Assembly (NCBI GenBank): GCA_000697665.1
Contig: KL197715.1
Coordinates: 435,310-499,309, forward strand
Source: Jaapia argillacea MUCL 33604
Lineage: Eukaryota > Basidiomycota > Agaricomycetes > Jaapiales > Jaapiaceae
Reading direction: 5' to 3'
DNA length: 64,000 nt
Shown: one piece after another, positions 1 to 10,989 of the stretch
How positions within the stretch are numbered: position 1 is the first letter of the stretch
Layout of the letters: every line of letters starts with the position of its first letter
The notes under the pieces: generated by a model
What the model saw: the letters and a program-made list of their open reading frames with translations, nothing else
What the model was told of the DNA's origin: nothing
The model's database searches: none
Made by a program: the position numbers and the translations under genes

Positions 1-952
1 TTCTCTTCCACTGCCACATATTACAACAACTACAGGTAGTTTCCGAGTAAGCTGGGGATTTTGCTCCACCTTCTCCCACTGATCTCCTTCATGCCAGCCT
101 GATCAGATTAGACGCAAACAACCCTCTGTGCAGTCAAAGATGTCCAATTTACTACGTGACTATCCCCTCCCACGGGCCTGGGGTCGAAGCCGTTCCAGCC
201 TCATTGCTCCGTCCAATCATAGTCGAACTACGATCAACGTAGGCACTGGCTCGCTCACTCGAGAGCAGTTGCCGCAGCCTCGTCACCGACCTCCACCTGT
301 CAACGTCACCAACGCGAAGCAATCGTTCGAGTACCTCCCTCTAGAATCTAGTGTCGCGTGTCTGAACCAATATGCTCTACTCGCGTCAACTTCACCAACC
401 CCTCCATTAAGCCCCCCAATTTCAGTTCATTGAATGCGGCGACTGGTAAGTTCTGCTTCTGGAGAATCTTTCGGTGACCGTCCGCAGGTGACACTCGATC
501 CCCCAGCTCCATTGTTCCTCTTTAACACGGTTATGCTACGCTGCTACTGGCTCTATTCACCGGCTCGAACAACTATTTAAGATAGATTGTCACTTGGATC
601 TTTTCAATTTCCTAAGACTACGAGCCTAATATTGGTGAATCTATGTTCCCCTTTCGAATGCGAGCTTGCTCGCCGTACTCAACCACTGGAATTCATGATC
701 TGACTCATGAGCTCAGTCTCAACAGGCAGATTCGATTTCAGAAGGCCAGTGTAGAAGAGTCGCTTCCAGTGCACGTGATCATCATCAAATGGGCTAAAAG
801 CGTATCCGCGATCTCGGATTCCTGAAGGTGAGAAGAATTTCCGGAACGAACAGTTTCCACCTCGCTGTGCTCGAACAGTGCGACTCAAGGAACTGGCCAC
901 TGTTTTACGCGTGCACCATTCCCCCGGGGCAAGCTGATTAATTGCCCAGGTA
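1..952. other. No supported gene
   Basis: No convincing gene is visible here. A 101-codon plus-strand ORF (128-433) starts with ATG but has low-complexity Ser/Pro/Thr content and no recognisable motif. The minus-strand sequence at 679-1035 directly downstream of the broken reverse transcriptase does not continue that protein. The stretch is probably old retroelement or intergenic sequence next to the truncated element; I see no clear LTR or terminal repeat. Confidence 0.4.
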
Positions 953-1940
953 CTAACGCGTCTGTTGACCGCCAGGCCGGTACGACCCATGAAACCAAAT
1001 AAAGTTCCCGGCGTAATCCCAACCAAAGAAATCATCCATGTAAATGTGAAGACCGTAGATCTTCAGCTTCCGGACACCAAGCCAGCAAAGCAACCCAGAT
1101 ACCGCACACCAAATACGGGGTGACGCGCGGTTGCCAAAAACAAGCTGGTGAACGATTTGAAGTGCGCCATCTACCATAACAACCTGCCGAAGCTGCCATA
1201 GAGGATGGGCCAGGAGGTTCAAAAACGCAGACGCAACGTCAGATTTGAATAAGACAAGCGGAACGTCAGGATTCTCCTTCCGAGCGTGGTGAAGGCATGC
1301 GCCAAAGTCGCGCATATCGTCGTATCGAACCTTCCCATCCTGGATGGGTATGCCATCATTCAGCCCAGATGCGGAATGGTCGGTGATGATACGGGGTTTG
1401 TCGTTCCTCCAATTGACAAACATGGGTGATATCTTCATACCGGGAAGCAACTTGCCAATAGGACCCGACCAATGACCAGCAGCCACCTCTTGGTCCCGAT
1501 AAGCACGGATTGCAGCCAGATCATCTTCGGAGACAGAGAAATTATCTGAGGGGTCATCCAACTCCACCTTCCACTCTCCGTCGTCGAAGGGATAGAAGCC
1601 GTGGCGCAGACCGTGAATGACAGACTGGACGAAAAGAGGATTGGGATGATCGGAAAGTAGGCCTTCGAATGCGGAGATGTCGAAGGGTGTTTCAACCTTC
1701 ATGTGATGTTTGTTTTGTTTTAGAGCGAATTTTATGATAGGGTCGTCAAGGAGATGTTGAGGAGGCGACGGTAATGGAGGTGCAGACTCAGTATACAAGG
1801 CAGCAGGAGAAATATTATTGGGCGATGAAGAGCCCCAAGCGAAACCTCTATGGAAGGAAGGCACATCTGTAAACTCGAAGGCCTTCCGTTTTGGTGGTCT
1901 GGGTGATGACGAAAGGGTCTTAGGCCCTTCTGCCGCCACG
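953..1940 (-). pseudogene. Reverse transcriptase, 3'-truncated
   Basis: The recognisable polymerase part runs from about 1940 down to about 1040, in the +1 frame relative to the gag ORF. Visible hallmarks are a palm segment with LFKSDVASAFLNL (first catalytic Asp), then LVFGNRASPRIW (template-grip region), then IYMDDFFGWD (the two catalytic Asp). After this box the sequence becomes unrelated and stops at 953. RNase H and any integrase or recombinase are therefore missing and the element cannot be autonomous. The frame extends upstream through the gag region, but that portion is only an out-of-frame shadow. Confidence 0.7.
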
Positions 1941-3257
1941 ACTGCTTGGCCCAGCACCGTGGCCAATTCTCTCTCGGCGACGAGCTTGGAATGTAGCTTC
2001 GCACGCTGGATTCTCCTTAGCTCTGTGCTTCTCTCCGCACTCGCTACACTCGTCGTGTCTCCTTCGACCAACGCATGGCTCGACGCAGACACCGTTATTC
2101 CAGTTGTCGCAAACTTGAGCGGCGCGTTTCGACGGACCAGGAGTGAAAGAAGAAGCACGCTTCTGGCCAATGAAAGGCGACGACGGAGAAGCGCACATCT
2201 GAGTGAAGAGTGCCACCTGAACACGGTTTCGATCATCCATGTGGAATGGATTCTTCGAATAGCGATCACGAACATCTGCATCGAAACGAATAGCAAGCTG
2301 AATGTTTGCAGGTGAAGCATGGAATAGTTCCATAACAATCCCCCGATACACATCCAACTCCTTGATACGATGAGGATAAAGTGTCCCCACCGCAACAGCC
2401 CAAGCCCCGAAAACCCTAATCCAATGACCTTCCGAAGTGAGGGCCTTCTTCGCAGATGCCTGATCCTTCTTAACCAATGCAAAACCTCCATGGAAATCCT
2501 TCGGTTCATCGCGATGGTCGTAGCCAGGGTCCATCGAAGCATGCAACTTCTCGAAGTTGACATATCGTTCCTGAATGATGTCTCGCCAGAGGGAGCGAGG
2601 GATTGGTTCAGAGAGCTGGAGTTGTTGCATAAGATCGACAACGCCGTCAAGGATCTTGTCCTTAGAGTAGTGCTGACGAAGCTTCCAAGTTTCCCGGATA
2701 TGTTCATCCCCAGACACAACAACGAGGTCGGCAAGGTGAGGGGCACCGGCAACAATGGCAGCGGTAACGTTGGAGGTCCGAGTGCCGAACGGCATCGATA
2801 GGTCAAGGAAACGAGAGAACGAAGAGGAGTCAAGTTGGTTCTGGTCGTCAGCGGAAGATTGAGCGTTAAGAGCCCTGAGACGAAGTACTTCCCATGCCGC
2901 CTTCTCAATAGCTCTCTGCTTGAGCTCAGCAGCTCGCAACTCAGCAGTGGCTTCAGCGTCATCGCGACGACGACGGAAGGCTGCCAGTTCATCCCTCTCA
3001 AGCCCATCTGGCGTAGACTCTCGAGTGGGGACTGATTCCTCTTCACCAGCAGGAGGCTCCTGGGGAGCCTTCGACTGCGCAATGAGGGCTTCAATCTGGC
3101 GAATGTGACCTTCACCTTCACTGGGTGTGGCTCCCGCAGCTTGAAGCTTCGTAAGAGCATCTCCAATCGGGAACTTTCCCGCCACACAGTCGTCAACAAT
3201 GGCTTGACAAGCGGCAGCTCGAGCGCGAACAGCCTCGGCATTGGCAGTGTCGGTCAT
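1920..3257 (-). CDS. Retroelement gag-like protein
   Basis: An uninterrupted ORF of about 445 codons read from the ATG at 3257; an upstream in-frame ATG at 3317 also exists, but the protein starting MTDTANAEAV looks like the natural start. The N-terminal third is charged and rich in Ala/Glu/Arg, consistent with a helical or coiled region. Near the C terminus there is a Cys/His cluster, beginning CDNWNNGVC and continuing through CSECGEKH, resembling a nucleic-acid-binding zinc knuckle. It overlaps the start of the reverse transcriptase frame, which lies in the +1 frame, so expression of pol would need frameshifting or separate initiation. The ORF itself is intact although its element is truncated. 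Confidence 0.6.
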   Translation of the reverse strand: MTDTANAEAVRARAAACQAIVDDCVAGKFPIGDALTKLQAAGATPSEGEGHIRQIEALIAQSKAPQEPPAGEEESVPTRESTPDGLERDELAAFRRRRDDAEATAELRAAELKQRAIEKAAWEVLRLRALNAQSSADDQNQLDSSSFSRFLDLSMPFGTRTSNVTAAIVAGAPHLADLVVVSGDEHIRETWKLRQHYSKDKILDGVVDLMQQLQLSEPIPRSLWRDIIQERYVNFEKLHASMDPGYDHRDEPKDFHGGFALVKKDQASAKKALTSEGHWIRVFGAWAVAVGTLYPHRIKELDVYRGIVMELFHASPANIQLAIRFDADVRDRYSKNPFHMDDRNRVQVALFTQMCASPSSPFIGQKRASSFTPGPSKRAAQVCDNWNNGVCVEPCVGRRRHDECSECGEKHRAKENPACEATFQARRRERIGHGAGPSSRGGRRA

Positions 3258-3565
3258 GGAAGAGATGAGATGTAGATGGCGAGATTTATCGAGCAAAGAG
3301 AGGACTAAAAAAGTCAAAGAGACGTGAAACTGTGACGATGCAACAAGTTAGTATCCGCACTGAGAATGAAGGCATGGGCGAAGCCCTCACCAAACGAGGC
3401 TATTGACAAGGCTTGATAATGTAGATTATCTTCGAAAAGGCTGTACAATAGCTGTTCATGTGATTCTCGTCAGATACGAAGTTCGCGAAAAATGGAGAGC
3501 GCGAAGCGCATACCTGAGGTGGGGTGAAAGTGTCTGAAGAGACGGAAAACCGCCAACAGCTCGAG

Positions 3566-3572
3566 ATATATA
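3566..3572 (-). promoter_or_regulatory. TATA-like box upstream of gag-like ORF
   Basis: A TATATA run read on the minus strand, about 310 bp upstream of the gag ATG at 3257. It may be the internal promoter of the element. Only the sequence and spacing support it. Confidence 0.3.
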
Positions 3573-3990
3573 GGAGGGGAGAGGAAAATAAACAGCTCTT
3601 TTTGCAGCTCTAGGTTGGCCTCTGCTAAAGACTATAGCACCAATCGAGGGCGAGAGCGAATATGATCAGAGACGACGCATCTAGGCGAGTGGAGCGATGC
3701 TCACGAGAGACTCAACGATCCCAAAAGGAGAAGGATCGACGAGGAAGTTCGAAAGGTGGCGCAGAGGCCTACGAAATCGCTCCTTACCCCTGGAACCCGC
3801 TATTACGACGATCTGTGGCTGAGCGTTACGAACGCGTCACCCAACCACCGTCACCGGTCACCACCCACGTCACGCCTGAGTCGATAACTTTTCATTGTCC
3901 TCGCCTTAATCTAATTCTGCCTCGAGGTATTCGGAGCCCCGTTCGTTGACCCCTCGGTCTTACCAGAATATCGGGCTTGTGATTTCCACC

Positions 3991-6296
3991 ATGCCGAGCG
4001 TCAAGTCACCGTTTCACGACGATCTCAAGAACAGTCAGAAGTGTTGCTTCAGAAAGTTGTTAGAGGTCTTTCTTCTTCGGTGCCGGCTACCCGAGAGCAC
4101 GCAGACCGCAGATATGCTGTTGAAGCAGTCCCTCGAGCAGGTTTTACCTATCTGCAATGAGGATGCCAACGTGAGAGATTCACTGGCCTCCTAGTTCGTA
4201 GTCATTCTTTTCGTCCATTTCCCCTTTCCTAACAAATCCTTTATCTTAGTTGCGATGTTCCAGGGCGTGAAGATGGGCGATACGCGCCATTTATCAAGAC
4301 GTTCAACTCTGCGCTCGAGTTGATGAAGACCCTGGAATTTCCCGGGTTGCGTCGGCCCTCTGAGTTGGACATAATGTTTCATCGTACCGACGCCAAGGAC
4401 ATCCACAACGCTTTTGAGCCAACTCGCAGGCCTGACATTTTACTGGTGTCGACGCTTTCCGCCCACCGAGCTAATGAGAAGCCGATCAAGGAAAATGACC
4501 TCCTCTTCGGCACCAAAGAACTCCTTCGCGAGTGTGCTCTGAATAATCCAAGCGGAAACTTCACCTGGAATGACTGTCTCTCCGCTCAAGAGTTCAGCCG
4601 TCGCATAGCAAGTGCTCGGCCTCCTCCCCCAACGAAATATACTTTCGATCTCAAAGAAATCGATCCCCAGGAGATGCAGCCTTTGTGGAAACGAAAAGCC
4701 GCCGAGTCGCTCGGCCTCCCCAACCGAAGACTCTCAAGACCTCGTCGGGTCCCACCCTCAGACCGTTGTGCAACGTATGGCGCCGAGATGTTGTCACGTG
4801 GTGTGTATATCACACACGCTATCAACCTTGTCATCATCGGTGAGCGTAAACCTCTCCTCCATAATCTGAGCGACATCTAATTCCTATTAGACAACATCGC
4901 TTGGGTATTGTGGTATGACAGACAAGGTGGCATTCAGTCACATGGCGTCGATTTTGTTCAAAACCTCCCGTACTTTCTGGTCCTTTTGGCGGCCTTCCAG
5001 CGTTTTCAACTTCAAGACTGGGGCGTGAACGGGGATTTGGTTTCTCCTGCGTTCCTACGCCACACGCCCGGAATCAAGGGTGAGGTCCCTCCGTTGCCAG
5101 ATGACACTGCACAGTTCCTATTCAAATCTCCGAGCCACGACGTTATAATTGACCCCAAGCGTGAGCTCCACTGGAAGTGCACTTTGCATGGCCGCGGTAC
5201 TCAAGTCCTAGTTGCGCATTTCGCTTCAGTGGAGGGTTTGGTGATACCTGAGAGCAAGGAGCTCGCGGTGAAGGTTTACTGGTCGGAGGAAGCTAAAGAG
5301 AATGAGGCAAGGATTATCGAGCTCGTGCGCGAAGCCGGAAGGACTGATGAGCTTATTGGACGTCACATTCCTGACCTCATCGACCACCACGATACCAACC
5401 ACAAAACTGGCCAGATTCGGGACGACCTGAGTATCGACAGCAAGGGCTCACGCGAATTGCGCGTGATGTTATTCGAGAAACTAAATCCAATTCACAAACA
5501 TTCCAGTGAAGAATTTATGAAGGTTTGGATCCAATGCTATCGTTGTAGGTACCACATCCTTCTTGTAAGCTCCTTGTTGACCAATCCTCCAGGTCACTTT
5601 CGCTTGTGGCTGCACGGCATCGAGCATGGAGATATCAGCGTTTCAAACCTGATGGTTCGCCCTTCGACGGGTGAAGGTGTTGTCAATGACTTTGACCTTG
5701 CTATCCTTCGGAAGCGAAATGGTGAACCTACTATCGGCGGTCATGTGCGCCCCGGGATGATTCGCTTCATGGCCCTCGACCTGCTCGACGAGAAATATTT
5801 TGCAGGCAAGGTCCAGCGACTGTTCCACCACAACTGTGAATCCTTCGTTTGGATCATGCCCTGGAGATTGCTCAGAAATTCCCGCTTGAGAATATTTGAA
5901 ACTCAGGGGACATCCGATTATGTTTACGACAATTCTCGCGCCGAGAGATATGGTTTCCTCTATGACGTTTACGAGTTGAAAGCTCTTCCTGCCAACAAAG
6001 CCGCGTGGGAGGCTGCAGTGGAACTTTTTTGGTGGGTGAAAGGGAAGCACAACGCCGCTTTAGAGTGGGAGGGGGCGATCAACAAACTGCGGTACAAACT
6101 GCGAAAGGACAAGTCGAAATCGGAGGCCGAAGTTGACGAGGTCACAAACGCTGTCCCGAAGACGATTTGGCAGGATCCTTCGGATGAGGCGACATGCAAG
6201 ATTTTCCGCGAGTTCGAGCTCATCCTTCAAGAGGGTTGGGCTGGATTCGAGGTTCTCCCGGAAGACAAGACAAGACCTCTATCAGCGGAAGAGTGA
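3991..6296 (+). CDS. FunK1-type fungal protein kinase (intact copy)
   Basis: Predicted exons 3991-4193, 4250-4839, 4891-5544 and 5593-6296 give 716 residues in one frame. The family is the fungal-type kinase FunK1, expanded in mushrooms and of largely unknown substrates. Visible kinase features are a beta-3 lysine in ELAVKVYW (about K392), the catalytic loop HGDISVSNL (about D496 and N501) and a DFD in place of the metal-binding DFG (about 515-517). The HGD and DFD variants are normal for FunK1. A WYYDRQG-like segment (here WYDRQGG) follows the second intron, as usual in the family. The last intron is 48 nt, a multiple of three and free of stops, so its retention would insert 16 residues within the catalytic domain just before the HGD loop. 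A degraded tandem copy follows directly. Confidence 0.85.
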
Positions 6297-6701
6297 ATTT
6301 GCTTTGGCTGACAGATATTCACGGTGGGTCTGCGGGAGGCAAGGAGGATGATACTCAGATGATACCGGCGAGACTGGCAGAATAACCAGAGGATGAAAAC
6401 CAACCAACTTGGAGTGGCAAATGAGATTATATCAGTGTTGCTGTACCCTAGTTTCATCCGAGCAATGTGTTGGTCCTAAGCCCCGCCACTGATAGCACCC
6501 GAGGAAGAAACCTCCACCACGTTCAGAATCCGATCCCGCCGGCCCGACATCCGGAACGCAAACGCGTTTGTGGCTCAAGCTTCAAACTTGTTGTCTCGCT
6601 TTGCTATACTTCTGCCTTGAGGTTTTCTTTGAACTCTGCCTTTCCTGGCTCCCTCGGTTTTACTGAGTCACCAGAACGCTGGACCTTTACCACCATAAAC
6701 C

Positions 6702-9018
6702 ATGCCAAGCGTCAGGTCGCCGTTTCACGAGGATCTCAAGAACAGTCAGAAATGTGGCTTCAAAAAGTTGTTAGGGGTCTTTCTTCTTCGGTGACAACTA
6801 CCTGAGAGCACGCAGACCGCAGACACGCTACTGCAGCAATCCTTGGTCCAGATTCTGCCAATCTGCAATGAGGATGCCAACGTGAGAGATTCGCTGGCCT
6901 TCTAGTTCGTAGTCATTCTTTTCGTCTGTTTCCCCCTTTTCTAACGAATACTTCGCCTCAGTTGCGATGTTCCAGGGCGTGAGGATGGGCGATATGCACC
7001 ATTTATCAAGACATTCAACTCTGCGCTAGAGTTGATGAAGACCTTGGACTTTCCCGGCTTGCGCCAGCCCTCTGAGTTGGACATCATGTTTCATCGTACC
7101 GACGCCAAGGGCATCCATAAAGCTTTTGAGCCGAACCGCAGGCCTGACATTTTACTGGTATCAACACTTTCCGCCCACCGGGCTAACTTGACGACAATCA
7201 AGAATAACGACCTCCTCTTCACCACCAAAGAACTCCTTCGCGAGTGTGCTCCGAAGAATCCAAGCGGAAACTTCACCTGGAATGATTGTCTCTCCGCTCA
7301 AGAGTTCAACCGTCGCATAGCAAGTGCTCGGCCCCCTCCCCCACCGAAATATGATTTCGATCTCAAAGAAATCGATCCTCAGGAGATGCAGCCTTTGTGG
7401 AAACGAAAAGCTGCCGAGTCGCCCGGCCCCGCCAACCCAAGGCTCCCAACACCTCGTCGAGTCCCACCCTCAGACCGGTGTGCAACGTATGGCGCCGAGA
7501 TGTTGTCGCGTGGTGTGTATACCACACACGCTATCAACCTCGTCATCATCGGTCAGCGTAAACCTCTCCTCCATAATCTGAGCGACATCTAATTCTTAAT
7601 AGATAACATCGCTTGGGTATTGTGGTATGACAGACAAGGTGACATTCAATCACACGGCGTCGATTTCGTTCAAAACCTCCCATACTTCCTGGTCCTCTTA
7701 ACAGCCTTCCAGCGTTTTCGACTTCAAGACTGGGGCATGAACGGGGATTTGGTTTCTCCTTCGTTCCTACGCCACGTGCCCGGACTCGAGGGAGAGGTAC
7801 CTCCAGCGCCAGACGACGCTGTGCCGTTTCTGTTCAAATTTCCGAGCTGCGACGTTATAATAAACCCAGGCGTGTGCTGCATTGGAAGTGCGTTCTGTAT
7901 GGTCGTGCCACTCAAGTCCTAGGTGTGCATATGGCTTCAGTGAAGGGTTCGGTGATTCCTGAGAGCAAGGAGCTCGCGGTGAAGGTCTACTGGTCGGAGG
8001 AAGCTAAGGAGAATGAGGCAAGGGTCATCGAACTCGCACGTGAAGCTGGGAGGACCGATGAGCTTATCGGACCTCACGTCCCTCGCCTCATCGACCACCG
8101 CGATACCAACCACAAGACTGGCCAGATTAGGGAAGAATTGGGTATCGACAGCAAAGGCTCGCGCGAATTGCGCGTGATGTTATTCGAGAAACTAAATCCC
8201 ATTCGCAACTTGACAAGTGAAACATTTATGAACGTTTGGATCCAGTGCTATCGTTGTCAGTGCCAATACTTCCATAGGTTCATTTTTGACCCGTTTCTCC
8301 AGGTCACTTTCGCTTGTGGCTGAACGGTATCGAGCATGGAGATATCAGCCTTTCGAACTTGATGGTTCGCTCTTCGACGGGCGAAGGAGTCGTCAACGAC
8401 TTTGATTTTGCTGTCCTTCGGAAGAAAAATGGCGATCCCACTATCAGCGGCCGTGGGTGCCACGGGACGACTCCTTTCATGGCACTCGATCTCCTCGAAG
8501 AAGACTATTTTGCTGGTCAGATCCGCGGACTATTCCACCACAATTGTGAATCCCTCGTTTGGATCTTGCCCTGCGTACTACTCAGCAAGTCCCCCTTGAA
8601 AATATTTGATGGTCGGGCGGCATATGATTACCACGATTGACATTGCGAAAAATTGGCCTTTCTGTGCCGGTTGCGCCGTTGGAACATTCAAGTTCATCCC
8701 GCCAACAGAGACGCGTGGAAGGCTGCAACCGAACTTCTTTGTTGGGTGAGAAAGAAGTATGACCAGTCGACAGACGACTTTGTCGAGTGGAAGGATGCGA
8801 TGGACGAACTGCAAGAGGCAGACAAGCCCCAGGCCGAAATCGATGAGGTCACGAACCGTTTCCGGAAGACGACTTGGCAGGATCCTTCGGATGAGACGAC
8901 GTGCAAGATTTTCCGCGAATCCGAGCTCGTACTTCAGAAGCGTTGGGCTGGGTTTGAGGTTCTATCGGAAGACAAGACAAGACCTCTGTCAGCGGAAGAG
9001 CGGATTGACTTTGGTTGA
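6702..9018 (+). pseudogene. FunK1-type kinase pseudogene (tandem copy)
   Basis: This is a near copy of the upstream kinase gene with the same exon layout. It starts at the equivalent ATG (6702), but codon 31 is TGA at 6792-6794 where the intact copy has a Cys codon. A one-base deletion near 7866-7870 shifts the frame relative to the intact copy, and a further in-frame TGA lies at 8638-8640 in the last exon. The catalytic HGDISLSNL and DFDFA motifs are still readable in pieces. The spacing between copies (about 400 bp) and shared upstream sequence point to a tandem duplication followed by decay. A functional product is unlikely. Confidence 0.85.
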
Positions 9019-9649
9019 CGGATGTTCACGGTTCGTCTGGTTCTTCACCTCAAGAGGCGGGGGGCGAAGATACTGTCGAAGCTACTACACCAAGGCCACG
9101 TTAATGTATTTCTCCAGGCCGCCTACGAGACTAGAACAAATACATGATGGAAACCCAATGCCGTTGAGGGTGGGTGTACAACTTGAAATATCAACCGCTC
9201 GCCTCATTGGAGGACAGCGAGATTATAGAAAGAGACGTGGTCTCCCACTTGCTGTCCCCCCTCCCCAGTGTATATGGCCCTCGTCTTGAATTCAATTGGC
9301 CGCCCGAGTCGCGGTGGTGCTGGATGCGGTGGAATGAGAGCATTCCTTGAGCGGGTGTCACGATCTGAAGTTAAAGGCTTGCAAATGACACTGAACCAAG
9401 TACCATTGTCCTCGCAGCGATGCACAAGATACACTTCGTCGCCACATGCAAGATAAGATTTTTGCACCTTCCATTTCGAGCGATTCATTTTGGCGGGCCG
9501 TTGATCGTTCAGAGGCGCCAAGCAAACGAAACTGCGCTTGTCTGCCACCTCTTCTTGAACGAAAATAATCTGCCCGTCCATCCTCCCTCCCCCTCCCTTC
9601 CCACTTTCACGTCTTCACGATCCTGTAACTGTTACACGTCCAAGAAACG
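9019..9649. other. Intergenic, nothing recognised
   Basis: About 630 bp between the kinase pseudogene and the SHR3-family gene. A 125-codon minus-strand ORF (9204-9581) has no recognisable motif and ordinary composition for chance. The last part, rich in CCCTCCC pyrimidine tracts just before 9650, probably belongs to the promoter and 5' leader of the SHR3-family gene. Confidence 0.4.
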
Positions 9650-10485
9650 ATGGGTCTCCGTGTCTGCGTCGTCATCTGCGTGACATCCTTTCTACTCGGT
9701 ACGTCCTACGTGTCATCCACCTCCATCCATTCAACTGATCCGAACGTGTCAACCCCTTCAGGAATACTCTTTACACATTGGATAGCTGATTCTTTAACGT
9801 TGTGGAAGTCACCAGTGACGGACGATCATCTATGGACGTCAGCGTTATACTACTCCATCATCTCTCGCGCTGCTTCGCTGCATAACTCGTTGTTCTTATT
9901 GGTTCCGCTCAGTGCGATTGTGGCACTTGGAGGAGTGACGATTTTGTGGAGTTTTAGGGATGGAGAGGCGGAGAATTTGATGTTTGATGGAGGGAGTATA
10001 TGTGCGTTTTCTTCTTTTTTTTGCCCTTGGCGAGTCGACGGTCTGGTTGAGTGGTTTTGTGCTGATTTAATTGTGATACTCTTTCCTTCCCTCCTACCTT
10101 TGGGGTCGACAGTTTTGTATGGGACAGCAGTGGCTGTATACCTCTACTCAGTAATACCCAGTACGTCCCCCTCCCATCCCTTTCCCCCCTCGCTTACTAA
10201 CCCCTCCCCCGCACAGCAATCCAAAACCACTTCCCCATCCCCTCCTCCCTCCTCTCCACCCCAACCTTCCCACCATCTCTCCGAACCCCAACCCTAGACC
10301 TAGCCTCCTCAAACCTAATAGCAAGCGTCGCTCTCACTGGAGTCTTGGTATTCCAAGCTGGGAGGTGGTGGGCGGAGCATAAAGATGGAGAGAGTGGGGA
10401 TGAGGGGTATGATGGGCCTGTTTTTGATAAACCGGAGAATGATGATGAGAGGGTTGGGAGGGAGGAGGTTAAGGATGGGAATTGA
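9650..10485 (+). CDS. SHR3: SHR3-family ER membrane chaperone
   Basis: Exons 9650-9698, 9762-10001, 10113-10160 and 10217-10485 join in phase to 201 residues, the usual size of the family. Shr3 proteins sit in the ER membrane and help amino-acid permeases fold and enter COPII vesicles. The sequence shows an N-terminal hydrophobic segment (VVICVTSFLLG), the family-typical HWIADSLTLWKSPVTDDH and DGEAENLMFDGG stretches, and three further hydrophobic segments, consistent with a four-span protein. The C terminus is charged and cytosolic-like, ending KDGN. All exon phases agree and no disruption is seen. The identification rests on remembered family signatures, but the match is strong. Confidence 0.85.
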
Positions 10486-10891
10486 ATTTGAGAGGTGGGA
10501 GGGCGGAGTTGGAGGTTGGGTGGAATGCTAAGGATACCTTGGTTGTTGGACCGGACTTGGGATTGCTTATTTGCTGTGCTTGGCTTGTTTATTTTTGTGT
10601 GCATTCTGGAATCATTGTATCTGCATTCGCTTCTTGATGTCGATACCACCACTCTCCATCTGAACCAAGTTCCCACCTCCTGAATGGTATGCCCAAGGCC
10701 ACTTGTCCACACTGGCACGCATAATCACATGGGTTCGAATGAATGAGAATCTGATTAGATCCATACCCCTCACGGCGCGCATGATGTCACGAGCCTTCAC
10801 TCCTCTCTTCGTTCTCCACCAACCAATTTACGAACAACACCAACTGACGTCTTCTAACGTCATATTTCTCTCTATCTTCCTTTTCTAAGAA

Positions 10892-10898
10892 TATATAA
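10892..10898 (+). promoter_or_regulatory. TATA box of small Gly/Ala-rich protein gene
   Basis: TATATAA lies about 90 bp upstream of the preferred start codon at 10990. An earlier ATG at 10909 is only about 10 bp past this box, so most transcripts should begin after it. Confidence 0.4.
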
Positions 10899-10989
10899 CA
10901 CTCGCAACATGTCGGACGAACTCACTAACCGACTACCACCTCCCCCCCATCCAACCAACAAACTATCCACTCCAAGTTAATCTTGAAAA

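Larger units (their letters stand above)
953..3572 (-). mobile_element. Truncated retroelement (gag-like ORF plus partial reverse transcriptase)
   Basis: Two long minus-strand reading frames lie in gag-then-pol order. The first encodes a gag-like protein with a Cys/His-rich cluster near its end; the second, one frame over, encodes a reverse transcriptase with a YMDDFFGW catalytic box. The pol homology stops about 30 codons after that box, so RNase H, integrase or tyrosine recombinase parts are absent. No LTR, split repeat or target-site duplication could be recognised. The protein style resembles the DIRS-like reverse transcriptase families common in Agaricomycetes, but without the recombinase the class is an inference. 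A TATA-like TATATA lies upstream of the gag ORF on the minus strand. Confidence 0.7.

Noticed and set aside
128-433. 101-codon plus-strand ORF near the window start
   Set aside because: There is no motif, no neighbouring exon in phase, and low-complexity composition.
953-3241. A single 762-codon ORF read as one protein
   Set aside because: Only its last third has reverse transcriptase features. The first two thirds overlap the gag-like ORF in another frame and have shadow composition rich in Leu, Ser and Arg.
9204-9581. 125-codon minus-strand ORF before the SHR3-family gene
   Set aside because: There is no recognisable domain and it overlaps the probable promoter of the SHR3-family gene.
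10909-10980. ATG at 10909 as the start of the Gly/Ala-rich protein
   Set aside because: Its frame stops before the main ORF and no convincing intron joins it; it also lies almost on the TATA box.
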